A DNA stretch of 64,000 bases. It comes from Actinomycetospora chiangmaiensis DSM 45062. Lineage in GTDB: Bacteria; Actinomycetota; Actinomycetes; Mycobacteriales; Pseudonocardiaceae. A program made the translations under genes and the position numbers. Below are positions 34,298-42,750 of the stretch, piece by piece (within the stretch, counting starts at the first letter, position 1; every line of letters starts with the position of its first letter). The notes under the pieces are model-generated. The model did no database searches, was not told the DNA's origin, and saw only the letters and a list, made by a program, of their open reading frames with translations. The stretch covers positions 310,105 to 374,104 of the forward strand of contig NZ_KB903243.1 of assembly GCF_000379625.1 (NCBI RefSeq), written 5' to 3'.

Positions 34298-37089
34298 GCC
34301 CCTCCCCGGCCCTCGGCGACCACCCGCCGGTAGAACGCGTCCTGCGTCGCGGCGAGCGCGTCCCAGTCGTGGATGCGCGCGAGGTCCGGCCCGCGGCGGG
34401 CGACGACGGCGCAGCGCGGCTCGTCGTGCCAGACCTCGACGAGCGCGTCGGCATAGGCGCGGGCGTCGAAGCCGCCCACGGTCGGCACCAGCAGGCCGCC
34501 CTCGGCGGGGACGACCTCGCGCAGGCAGTCGATGTCGTAGGCGACGACGGGCGTGCCGACGGCGAGCGCCTCGGCGGCGACGATGCCGAAGGTCTCGAAC
34601 CGGGACGGCACGGCGGCGATCCGGGCGGCGGCCACGAGCTCGGACTTGTCACGGCCGGCGACCCACCCGAGGAACCGCACGCGGTCGGCGACCCCGAGCT
34701 CCCGGGCCCGCTCGCGCAACGCCGCCTCGTCCGGGCCGGTGCCTGCGAGGAGGAGGTCGCCCGGGATGCGGTCGGCGGCCGCAGCCCACGCGTCGAGCAG
34801 CAGGTCGAGCCCCTTCTGCGCGATCTCGAGCCGGCCCACGTAGACGACGTCGCGACGCGACGCGACCGGCGCGGGCGGCACCGTGAAGGCCACGGGGTCG
34901 ACGCCGTTGCCGATGACCGCGACCTCGGCGTGCGGGCTGAGCGTCTGGGTGGCCGCGCCGACGCCGTGCGACACGGCGACGATCCGGCGGTGCGTGCGCA
35001 CCGCCCAGCGCTCCACCCAGTGCACCGGCAGGTGGTACTGCGCGGCCTTCTCCTTCGCGTTCAGCCACTGCACCACCCCGACGACGGGTCGCCGCGTCCA
35101 CCGCGGGATCGCCATCGACGAGATCGGGGCGAAGAAGTCCTCGACGACGAGGTCCACCGGGCCCGGGCCGGCCTCGTCGCCCGGGTGGCGACGGCCGGCG
35201 CGGCGGGCTGCGAGGAAGGCCGCGGCCATGTAGGGCAGCAGGCGGGTGAGCCGCGTCCGGCCCCGCCCGACGTGCGGGTGCACCCAGTGCACGGTGCCGA
35301 GGCCGTGGCGCTCGACCCGGTCCTCGGCGCCGGGGTAGCGCCCGGTGAGGACGGTGACGTGGTGCCCGGCCGCGGCGAGGCGCCGGTCGATCTCCGCGGT
35401 CCGCAGCGCCCCGCCCCCGGAGCCCGGCATGTCCGGGTCCTCGAAAGCGAGGTGCAGCACGTGCAGCGCGCCGTGCTCCCGGTCGGGCGGCGCGAGGGCA
35501 GCGTCCGGACCGGGCGCGATGCGGCGGCCGAGCACCGGCAGGCCCACCAGGCCGAGGCCGAACGCCACGACGGCGACGAGCCAGAGCGCGACCGACGGAC
35601 GGGCCGCGGCGAGCACCACCGTGGCCACCACCGCGTACAGCACGCCGAGCGCGGCGGCCCGGCCGAGCCCCGGGCCCGGGGCCACGCGGCGGGGACGGTG
35701 CGCGGCGCCCAGGACCGCGACCGCGACGGCGCCGACGAGCGCGCCGGCGGCCGCACCGGCGGCGAGCGGCCCGGCCGGGTCGGCGGGCACGCCGGGGAGA
35801 CCGGCGAGCGTGCCGGCCGCGCCGAGGGCGAGCCCCGCCGCCAGCGCGAGGACGGCGGCGGCCAGTGACGCGGCGAGCGCCCGGCGGGCGCGCACCGCGA
35901 GGAGCAGGGTGGCGAGCACCGTCGTCGTCCCCAGCCCGACGCCCATGAGCGCGAGCACCGGCAGGAGCGCGACCGAGGGCAGGTAGCGCTCGGGCAGCAC
36001 GATCCCGACGAGGGCGGTGGGGACGGTCGCGACGACGGCGGCGGCCGGCACGACGAGCTTGACGAAGGACCCGAGGGCCTCGCGCAGGCGCAGCTCCCGG
36101 TCGCGGCCGTGGGCGACCCGCAGCACCGGGAAGCTGACCAGCGCGGTGCCGACGGCGACGTAGACCGGCGCCTTCGCGAGGGTGGAGACGGCCTGGTAGC
36201 CCGCGGCGGCGGTCGCGTCGGTGACCACGAGGGCGACGACGACGGCGTCGGCCGCCGCGAGGGCGGACAGCACCGCCTGGGTGCCGGCGACCCCGCCGGT
36301 CTCGGCCCAGCGGGCGCGGTCGCGCAGCGCGCGGCCGACGTCGCCGACGGTCAGCCCGCGGAACGGGCCGGTCGCCGGGGTGAGCGAGACCGCGAGCACC
36401 GCGACCGCGCCGACGGCGAAGCCGCCGACGGCGCCCCAGGCACCGGCGCCCACGATCACCGCGACGACGCTCGCGACGAGCCGCACGGCGACCTCGCCGA
36501 CGGTCAGCGCGGCGTAGCGCACGAAGCGGGACTCCCCCTGCAGGTGGCCCCACACCGGCGCGATCGCGAAGAGCGCGAGCCCGGAGACGGCCGCCGCGAG
36601 GGCGGTCGGGACGTCGGACACCGGGCCCACGATCAGCGCGAGCACCACGGCGGCGACGAACCCGACGAGCACCGAGACGCCGACCGCGAACGCCGTCGCC
36701 GCCCGCCGTCGGGGGTCGTGCGACGGGTACGCCCGCACCACGTGGGCCAGCGGGAACGGGATGAGGGCCGCCGAGGCCACCCCCGCGGTGCCGACGACGG
36801 CGACCGCCGCCGCGAACGCCGTGTACGCGGGCGCGTCGAGCAGGTGCGCCATCACCAGCGTGACCGCGTAGCTGAGCAGCCCGACCAGGCCGCCCGAGGC
36901 CGACAGCAGGGTCGCCGTCCCGCCCGTGGCGCGGCCGTCGCGCTGCTGGTCGGACGGTGCCGGCGACCCCGGTGGCAGCACCGCGTCGGTGCTGTCACCG
37001 GACGTCAGCAACGAGGCGCTGCCGTCACGGACGGGACCGACGCCGACCGGGCCGCCGACCACGGAACTGCCTCCGACCGGTGCGGTCAT
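34294..37089 (-). CDS. flippase-glycosyltransferase fusion (Wzx-like + GT4)
   Basis: 931 residues in one uninterrupted frame. Residues ~55-520 form a polytopic MATE/Wzx-type polysaccharide flippase domain ('LLSYAVTLVMAHLLDAPAYT' at the start). Residues ~540-931 are a complete GT4 transferase: 'GGGALRTAEIDRRLAAAGHH', 'VIGNGVDP', and the E-x7-E motif in 'SRFETFGIVAAEALAVGTP'. The two functions are normally separate proteins; fusion would couple sugar addition to export. Both ends overlap neighbours (ATGA upstream, GTGA downstream), so it sits mid-operon. Confidence 0.85.
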   Translation of the reverse strand: MTAPVGGSSVVGGPVGVGPVRDGSASLLTSGDSTDAVLPPGSPAPSDQQRDGRATGGTATLLSASGGLVGLLSYAVTLVMAHLLDAPAYTAFAAAVAVVGTAGVASAALIPFPLAHVVRAYPSHDPRRRAATAFAVGVSVLVGFVAAVVLALIVGPVSDVPTALAAAVSGLALFAIAPVWGHLQGESRFVRYAALTVGEVAVRLVASVVAVIVGAGAWGAVGGFAVGAVAVLAVSLTPATGPFRGLTVGDVGRALRDRARWAETGGVAGTQAVLSALAAADAVVVALVVTDATAAAGYQAVSTLAKAPVYVAVGTALVSFPVLRVAHGRDRELRLREALGSFVKLVVPAAAVVATVPTALVGIVLPERYLPSVALLPVLALMGVGLGTTTVLATLLLAVRARRALAASLAAAVLALAAGLALGAAGTLAGLPGVPADPAGPLAAGAAAGALVGAVAVAVLGAAHRPRRVAPGPGLGRAAALGVLYAVVATVVLAAARPSVALWLVAVVAFGLGLVGLPVLGRRIAPGPDAALAPPDREHGALHVLHLAFEDPDMPGSGGGALRTAEIDRRLAAAGHHVTVLTGRYPGAEDRVERHGLGTVHWVHPHVGRGRTRLTRLLPYMAAAFLAARRAGRRHPGDEAGPGPVDLVVEDFFAPISSMAIPRWTRRPVVGVVQWLNAKEKAAQYHLPVHWVERWAVRTHRRIVAVSHGVGAATQTLSPHAEVAVIGNGVDPVAFTVPPAPVASRRDVVYVGRLEIAQKGLDLLLDAWAAAADRIPGDLLLAGTGPDEAALRERARELGVADRVRFLGWVAGRDKSELVAAARIAAVPSRFETFGIVAAEALAVGTPVVAYDIDCLREVVPAEGGLLVPTVGGFDARAYADALVEVWHDEPRCAVVARRGPDLARIHDWDALAATQDAFYRRVVAEGRGGA

Positions 37090-38654
37090 GGGACGTGGAC
37101 GACGTCCGACGACAGGGTCTCGCCGCGGGCGATGCCCACGATCGCGGGGCCGCCCAGGAGCTCCGGCCGGCTGGCGAGCCGGACGTAGGGCTCCTGCGCC
37201 CCGAGGCGCCCGATCACGCCGAGCGCGTCCACCTCGTCGCAGCCGCGCAGCAGGGCGAGGACGCGGTTGCGGCCGAGGCAGATCGACACCTCGTCGCTCA
37301 GTCGCAGTGCCGCGGCGGCCTCGGCCGGGTCCGGGTGGCTGAAGCGCGCGAGGACCGTCATGTCCGAGCGGGCCCGACGGCGGGTGGCGGCGCGGTGCAG
37401 CGCGGAGCGGTCGGCCGGGGGCAGGTCGGACGCGGCCGACGAGCGGTGGAAGGCCCGCATCTCCGAGAGCACGGACCCGGCGAGGAGTTCCGCCGAGCGC
37501 TCCCACGAGAAGCATCCCGCCCACGTGCGGCACGCCTCGGCGACCTCGTCGGCGCGCGCCGGGTCGGCCAGCTCGGCGATGGTGCGCGGCAGCACCGCGG
37601 CGAAGTCGTCGATCCCGTCGACGAGCCAGCCGGTGACGCCGTCGAGGACCGAGTCGCGGATACCCGTCGTCCGGATCGCGAGGCAGGGGACGCCCGCGGC
37701 AGCGCCCTCGAGCACGACGAGGCCCCAGCCCTCGCCGTCGGAGGTGGACGTGGTCAGCCACGCCGACTCCATCAGGGCGTCGCGCTCGGCGTCGGGCAGG
37801 CGGCCGTGGAAGCGGACCACGTGGCCGAGCCCGAGCTCGACGGCCATGCGGCGCAGCACCGTGAGCTCGGGGCCGTCGCCGATGATCTCGACCTGGAGGT
37901 CGGGGATGTCGGGCAGCGCCGCGGACACCGCGTGCAGCAGCAGGTCGACGCGCTTGTGCGTGACCAGGCGGCTGGTCAGCACGATGGTGGGCTTCTCGGC
38001 CCGGCGCCGGGTGCCGGACGTGATCGCCGTGTTCATGCCGTTCGGGACGACGTCGATGGGGCCGTCGAACTTGAGGCGCCGGCGCAGCTCCTGGCGGGTC
38101 GAGGCGGACACCGCGACGGTGCGCTTGCCCGAGTAGACCTTGCGCGCCACGCGCCCCTCGAGCAGCCGGCCGACGAGGGCGCCCCCGGGACCGAACCGCG
38201 TCGAGAACTGGTCCTGGTGGACGTGGTGGACCACCTGGACGATCGGGACGGTGTCCCGGGTGAACAGGGGCGAGAAGAACGGGATGCCGTTCTGGCAGTC
38301 GACCACCGCGTCGAACCGCTGGCGCAGGCTGCCGCGCAGCAGCCGCATCGCGGTGCGCGCGTAGACGCCCATGGTGCCGCCGGCCCGCAGGATCTCGATG
38401 CCGTCGATCTCGTCGCGGGCGCTCTGGCCGGCATCGCGGGCGGTCAGCCAGGTGACGTGCACGCCGGCCGCGACCCAGCGCTTCGAGATCTGGTGGGCGT
38501 ACGCCTCGGCGCCACCGGCCTGCGAGTGCTTGACGTCGCGCCAGTTGAGGACGAGCACGCGGCACCCGGAGAGCTGGGCGGTCGCGCGGCCGAGGACGGG
38601 GACCAGCCGCACCGGCGGCAGGGTCTCCCCGGGGGTGGGCAGGGTGGAGGTCAC
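37086..38654 (-). CDS. GT4 glycosyltransferase
   Basis: 522 residues from GTG 38654, overlapping the upstream stop. GT4 features are 'GGAEAYAHQISKRWVAAG' (acceptor-side loop), 'VPNGMNTAITSG' and the donor motif 'DGEGWGLVVLEGAAAGVP' (E-x7-E). It retains ~130 extra residues after the GT-B fold, ending 'VGIARGETLSSDVVHVP', with no recognised domain. A much longer in-frame extension toward 40877 crosses the GT2 gene and is not believable. It adds a sugar from a nucleotide donor in the cytoplasm. Confidence 0.88.
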   Translation of the reverse strand: MTSTLPTPGETLPPVRLVPVLGRATAQLSGCRVLVLNWRDVKHSQAGGAEAYAHQISKRWVAAGVHVTWLTARDAGQSARDEIDGIEILRAGGTMGVYARTAMRLLRGSLRQRFDAVVDCQNGIPFFSPLFTRDTVPIVQVVHHVHQDQFSTRFGPGGALVGRLLEGRVARKVYSGKRTVAVSASTRQELRRRLKFDGPIDVVPNGMNTAITSGTRRRAEKPTIVLTSRLVTHKRVDLLLHAVSAALPDIPDLQVEIIGDGPELTVLRRMAVELGLGHVVRFHGRLPDAERDALMESAWLTTSTSDGEGWGLVVLEGAAAGVPCLAIRTTGIRDSVLDGVTGWLVDGIDDFAAVLPRTIAELADPARADEVAEACRTWAGCFSWERSAELLAGSVLSEMRAFHRSSAASDLPPADRSALHRAATRRRARSDMTVLARFSHPDPAEAAAALRLSDEVSICLGRNRVLALLRGCDEVDALGVIGRLGAQEPYVRLASRPELLGGPAIVGIARGETLSSDVVHVP

Positions 38655-39664
38655 GTCGTGCTCCCGAGGGCGGAGGTGGTGAGGGCGGACGTCCGACGTC
38701 CGGGCAGGGCCGGCGCGGTACCGCGGTTCAGCTCGCGGTGCAGCTTCGCCACCGCGCCGAAGGCGGCGACGCCGTCGCGGACCGGGCGCAGCGTCGAGCC
38801 GGCGGTGTCGGTCCAGGTCACGGGGATTTCGGCGATGCGGCCCCCGTCGTCCCGGACGTGGCGCAGGAGCTCGATGTCGAAGGCGAAGCCGGTCGACCGG
38901 CACTTCCACAGCGCGCTCTGGACCGCCTCGCGGTCGAAGAACTTGAACCCGCACTGGGTGTCGTGGATGCCGGGCACCAGGGGCCGGGACAGCATGCGGA
39001 AGGCGGTGCCGCCGAGCCGCCGGCCGAGCGGCTGCTTCCCGGCGATCGACGCGCCGGGGGCGTGGCGGGACGCGATGGCGGCGGCCGCCCCGTCGTCGAG
39101 GGCCGCCATCACCGGCAGGAAGGTCTCCAGCGGGGTCGACAGGTCGGCGTCGGTGAACCCGACGACGCGCGACCGGCTGGTCCGCAGCCCGCGGATCACC
39201 GCAGCACCCTTGCCCGCCTGCGAGCAGCCGATCGCGACCGCCTCGACGCACCACCCGGTGGCGACGTTGCAGGCCCGCCCGGTCACGCCCAGCACGCCTG
39301 CCGCGGTGTCGTCCACGCTGCCGTTGTCGACGACGACGATGCGCGAGGTCCACGGCTGCTCGGAGAGGAAGGCGACCATCGCGGCGAGGGTCGCGGGGAG
39401 TCGTCCGGACTCGTTGTAGGCCGGGATCACGACCTCGAGGTCGACGGGCGCGCGGGTGTCGACCTCCTCCGGCTCCGACGGGCGCTCGGCGAGTTCGTGG
39501 GTCGCGCGGGACACCTCGCGGGCGACCGCGGCGACCACCTCGTCGTCGACCACGTCCACCAGGTCCGAGCTGCGTACCGCCCCCACGAGATCGTCCGGCC
39601 GGTGCTCCCGCACCCCCCGGAGCGCGGGGTGCGGGGCCAGCGCGTCCTCCAAACCGTCCATCAC
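38651..39664 (-). CDS. GT2 glycosyltransferase, ALG5-like
   Basis: About 337 residues. GGGAGG lies 8 nt before GTG 39664, so I prefer that to the GTG at 39673 that overlaps the site; ATG 39661 is also possible. GT-A signatures are 'VVIPAYNESGRLPATL', 'VVDNGSVDDT' and the metal-binding 'FTDADLSTPLE'. 'HDTQCGFKFFDREAV' is characteristic of dolichyl-phosphate beta-glucosyltransferase-like enzymes, which make polyprenyl-P-glucose. That product could feed the GT-C enzyme three genes downstream. First gene of the minus-strand operon. Confidence 0.88.
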   Translation of the reverse strand: MMDGLEDALAPHPALRGVREHRPDDLVGAVRSSDLVDVVDDEVVAAVAREVSRATHELAERPSEPEEVDTRAPVDLEVVIPAYNESGRLPATLAAMVAFLSEQPWTSRIVVVDNGSVDDTAAGVLGVTGRACNVATGWCVEAVAIGCSQAGKGAAVIRGLRTSRSRVVGFTDADLSTPLETFLPVMAALDDGAAAAIASRHAPGASIAGKQPLGRRLGGTAFRMLSRPLVPGIHDTQCGFKFFDREAVQSALWKCRSTGFAFDIELLRHVRDDGGRIAEIPVTWTDTAGSTLRPVRDGVAAFGAVAKLHRELNRGTAPALPGRRTSALTTSALGSTT

Positions 39665-40046
39665 GTTCTGCACCTCCCGAATATCGACCTTTCGGCTCAG
39701 GCATTAACCCTTTCGTCTCGCGTCCATTCGAGTCGTCTGGGGCCATCGCCGCAGGTGGGGCGGCATATAACCACCACATCGAGGTCGATAAACCCGGTGC
39801 GACTTCCACACGGTCGAGTGACACGACGCTCGGCGTGTCGGACTCCTGCCGGACTCGGTGTGTCGGCCGAACGGGGGTGCCGCCGAACGGGGTAGCCGCC
39901 CCCGCGCGGACCCCCCTGGCAGGGGCGCCTCCTACACTGCGGAGCCGCAGGGTCCGGCGGAGGACCCCGTCGCGGCGGCGCGAGGAGGCCGTCCGACATC
40001 GAAGGCCCGCGGGTGCGCTCCGGGGGCCGCGAGCAGGAGGCCCCCC
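39665..40046. promoter_or_regulatory. 382-bp divergent intergenic region
   Basis: This gap separates the glycan operon (leftward) from the four-gene envelope operon (rightward). Its left third is A+T-rich, with 'GGCATTAACCC', 'CATATAACC' and 'GATAAACC' as possible -10 or UP-like patches; the right third is ordinary GC-rich leader ending in AGGAGG. No open frame or strong palindrome is convincing. Confidence 0.4.
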
Positions 40047-40967
40047 ATGAGCCGGTCGGCGCCGCCCCCACCGCGTCACGCGGGATCGGGCCCCGACGGC
40101 ACCCCGTCCGCTCCGGCCGCGGGAGCCGGTCGCCGACCCGAGCCGGGCACGCCCGCGGCCGGGACCCCCGTCATCGGGGCCCCCGCGCCGCGCCCGCCCG
40201 CCGGGCCGCCGTCGACCTCGCAGGCCCCGGTGCCACCCGCCCCGGCGTCGCGCCCGATCCCGCCGCCCGACGGGTCGACGGGCATGCCGGCCTACACGCT
40301 CGCCAACCGCTTCACCGACCGGCGCCGGGCCCGGGCGGACGGCCGCGCCGGGCTGCCGAGCGGGGACGGCGGCACCCCCACGCTCGAGGAGCTCGCCCAG
40401 GACTTCCTGGCCCGCAGCCACCGCGAACGGCTCCGCCTCGACGTCGAGCTCGCACCGCTGCTCGAGACCGAGGCCGCCCTGACCGTCCGGATCACCGAGA
40501 CCACGGCGGCCCGGCAGCGGGCGGAGGACCGGGTCGCGTCGTGGCCGGCCCTGCTCGAGGCCGACCAGCTCGGGCTGCGCCGGGGCGGCGAGTCGCTGAC
40601 CGCGGACGACGTGGTGCGCGCCCGCCGGGCCCGCGAGTACGAGGCATTGCGCCGCCCCATGGTCGAGGAGATCACCCGCCTGCAGCGCGCCGGCTCGGCC
40701 GCCCGCGAGGAGCTCGCCCGCGTGCGGGCCGCGATCCGGGCGCGCGAGGTGGTCGGCGCGACCCGCGTGCGCCGCCTCCACGCGCAGGCCATGGCCCGCA
40801 TCTCGGCCTACGAGCGGCACCTGGTGCGCCACCACCCCCGCGGCGACGCCATCGGGCCCTGGCTCGTCGCCCAGCACCCCCGGATCCCCGGCTGGGTGTT
40901 CGACGCGGAGGCCGCCGCCCCCGCCGATCCCCCGGCCCCGTCCGACCGCCCGCGCGAGGAGTCCTGA
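40047..40967 (+). CDS. Pro-rich/coiled-coil protein, envelope operon gene 1
   Basis: 306 residues. ATG 40047 has AGGAGG 6 nt upstream. Residues 1-75 are Pro/Ala/Gly-rich and disordered. Residues ~110-260 are heptad-rich helices ('LDVELAPLLETEAALTVRIT', 'REYEALRRPMVEEITRLQRA') that should form a coiled coil. The C-terminus contains 'GPWLVAQHPRIPGWVF'. There is no signal peptide or membrane segment, so it is probably cytoplasmic. Its stop overlaps the next start (TGATG). Family not recognised. Confidence 0.6.
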   Translation: MSRSAPPPPRHAGSGPDGTPSAPAAGAGRRPEPGTPAAGTPVIGAPAPRPPAGPPSTSQAPVPPAPASRPIPPPDGSTGMPAYTLANRFTDRRRARADGRAGLPSGDGGTPTLEELAQDFLARSHRERLRLDVELAPLLETEAALTVRITETTAARQRAEDRVASWPALLEADQLGLRRGGESLTADDVVRARRAREYEALRRPMVEEITRLQRAGSAAREELARVRAAIRAREVVGATRVRRLHAQAMARISAYERHLVRHHPRGDAIGPWLVAQHPRIPGWVFDAEAAAPADPPAPSDRPREES

Positions 40968-41680
40968 TGTTCCAGTGGTTGCGCCGGCGACGGTCCGACG
41001 ACGACGGGGCGGGCCGGGCCCCGGCGCACCGGGTGACCGGCGCCCCCGACACCCCGCCGCCCGGTCTGCGCGCGCCCGGCACCCCCGAGGAGAAGCGCTT
41101 CTCGCAGGTCTACGCCGAGGACCGGGTGGGCCCGATGCCCTACCCGAATCAGGCCTCGCCGGACGTCGCCGCGGCCCGCGGGCGGGTCCGCGCCCTCGTC
41201 AACGACCTGCTGCCCAACGCGGTCGACGAGGGCACCGGGGCGGCGCTCGACCCGCTGATCGCGTCGTGGGCCTCGGGCTGGCTCGCGCGGATCGACTCCG
41301 AGCACGCCGACCACCACGCCGTCATCGACCGGCTCGTCGGCGGCGCCCGCCAGCAGCTCGCCGACGCCGAGGCCAACCACGAGCGCGACCGACGCGCCCT
41401 GGAGATCGCCCGCCACGACTACGCCGACGCCCGCGACCGGCTCATGGAGGCGCCCCGGACACCCGCCGGCCGCCCCGGCGTGCCCGAGGACGACGCGACC
41501 GTCGCCGACGACCCCCGCCGCAGCGCGTCCCGCGGCCCCCGCGCCGCCCGCCAGGCCCTCGCCGTCCGCCGCCCGGGGCCCGACGACGAGGCCCTCACCG
41601 GCCCGCTGCGGGTCCGCGCCCCCGCGCGCTCGACCGGCCCCGCCGTCGACGACGCCGTCACCGAGCAGGAGACCCGATGA
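40967..41680 (+). CDS. helical hypothetical protein, envelope operon gene 2
   Basis: 237 residues from ATG 40967, translationally coupled to genes 1 and 3. The N-terminus 'FQWLRRRRSDDD' is amphipathic and could touch the membrane. The centre (~60-165) is helical with 'VDEGTGAALDPLIASWASGW' and a coiled-coil stretch 'AEANHERDRRALEIARHDYA'. The last ~65 residues are Pro/Arg-rich and disordered. No domain recognised; probably a cytoplasmic partner of gene 1 or 3. Confidence 0.55.
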   Translation: MFQWLRRRRSDDDGAGRAPAHRVTGAPDTPPPGLRAPGTPEEKRFSQVYAEDRVGPMPYPNQASPDVAAARGRVRALVNDLLPNAVDEGTGAALDPLIASWASGWLARIDSEHADHHAVIDRLVGGARQQLADAEANHERDRRALEIARHDYADARDRLMEAPRTPAGRPGVPEDDATVADDPRRSASRGPRAARQALAVRRPGPDDEALTGPLRVRAPARSTGPAVDDAVTEQETR

Positions 41681-42750
41681 CACCGCCGTCCCCGCCGTCC
41701 CCGCCGTCGCGCTTCTCGCTGCGCCGGGGCGCCCGGCCCGGCACCACCGGGTCCTACCGCGACTCGACGATGCTGATCAACCGGTCGCGGGAGGACTACC
41801 TCGCGCTCGGCATCATCGTGCTCGCCATCGGTGGCGACATCGCCGCGTTCTACGTCGTCCTCGCCCGGGTGTTCCGCGGGTCGACGTTCCTCATCGTCAT
41901 CGGCACGGTCGGCTTCGCCGCCGCCTCGGTCGGGCTCGCGCACCTCGTCGGGCAGGGCCTCGCGCGGCGGCGGTGCGGCGACCCGCGCGCGTCCCTGCTG
42001 CTCACGCTCGCCGCCTTCGGCACCTGGCTCCTGCTGGGTATCGCGTCGTTCGTGACCCGGCTCCTCACGCCGTCGTCGACGTCGTCGAACCCGTTCGGCT
42101 CGTCGTCGGGCTCGGGATTCGGCTCCGGCGGCGGCTTCGGCTCGGGCGGCTCCGGGTTCGGTTCCGGGGGCGGGTTCGGGTCCGGCGGCGGGTTCGGGTC
42201 GAGCTCGTCGACGGCCCTCGACGCCTCCGCCGTCCTGCCCGCGATGCTCTTCGGCGCGCTGTTCCTGGCCAGCGGGGTCGCGGCCATGGTGGCGACGTTC
42301 GTGTCCTTCAACCCGGTCGCCGGGGCGCTGCGCCGGGCCGAGCGCCGCCTCGAGGAGGCCACCGCCGCGGAGCGGTCGAGCCGGGCCGAGCTGGAGCGCT
42401 CGCGCGAGGCGCTGCGCCAGCAGCAGAACGAGCGCGACCGCGAGGAGCAGCGCTGGGTCGCCGCGCGCCAGCAGGTGGCCGCGGAGATGCTGGAGCTGCA
42501 GAACTACGCGCGGAACCTCATGGCCTCGAAGATGCAGAACCCGTCGATCACCGACGGCCTCACCAACTCGGCGCCGTACCCGCTGTTCACCCCGGCCCGC
42601 GCGATCGAGCCGGGCCGGGAGGCCCGCCCGCCGGTGCGCCACGACCCGCCTGCGCACCGGGTCCCCGCACCCGCCGTCGTGAACGGCCGCCGGAACGGCA
42701 CCAACGGGCACCACCACCGCGCCCCGTCCGCGAACGGAGATCCTTCGTGA
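41677..42750 (+). CDS. four-helix membrane protein with Gly-Ser loop and coiled coil, envelope operon gene 3
   Basis: 357 residues from ATG 41677 (ATGA overlap). Hydrophobic segments lie at ~42-65, 70-92, 103-125 and 185-212. Between the third and fourth is a striking Gly/Ser/Phe loop (~130-182) made of 'GFGSGG' repeats. Residues ~218-285 are a charged coiled coil ('RRAERRLEEATAAERSSRAE'), followed by a conserved-looking 'NYARNLMASKMQNPS' and a disordered His/Asn-rich end. It probably links the cytoplasmic coiled-coil proteins to the exported OmpA-domain lipoprotein. Confidence 0.6.
   Translation: MTPPSPPSPPSRFSLRRGARPGTTGSYRDSTMLINRSREDYLALGIIVLAIGGDIAAFYVVLARVFRGSTFLIVIGTVGFAAASVGLAHLVGQGLARRRCGDPRASLLLTLAAFGTWLLLGIASFVTRLLTPSSTSSNPFGSSSGSGFGSGGGFGSGGSGFGSGGGFGSGGGFGSSSSTALDASAVLPAMLFGALFLASGVAAMVATFVSFNPVAGALRRAERRLEEATAAERSSRAELERSREALRQQQNERDREEQRWVAARQQVAAEMLELQNYARNLMASKMQNPSITDGLTNSAPYPLFTPARAIEPGREARPPVRHDPPAHRVPAPAVVNGRRNGTNGHHHRAPSANGDPS

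Noticed and set aside
37086-40877. A 1,263-codon minus-strand frame that would extend the GT4 gene far upstream
   Set aside because: It runs antisense through the divergent intergenic region and through the GT2 gene in another frame. The GTG at 38654 with the 4-bp overlap is the natural start.
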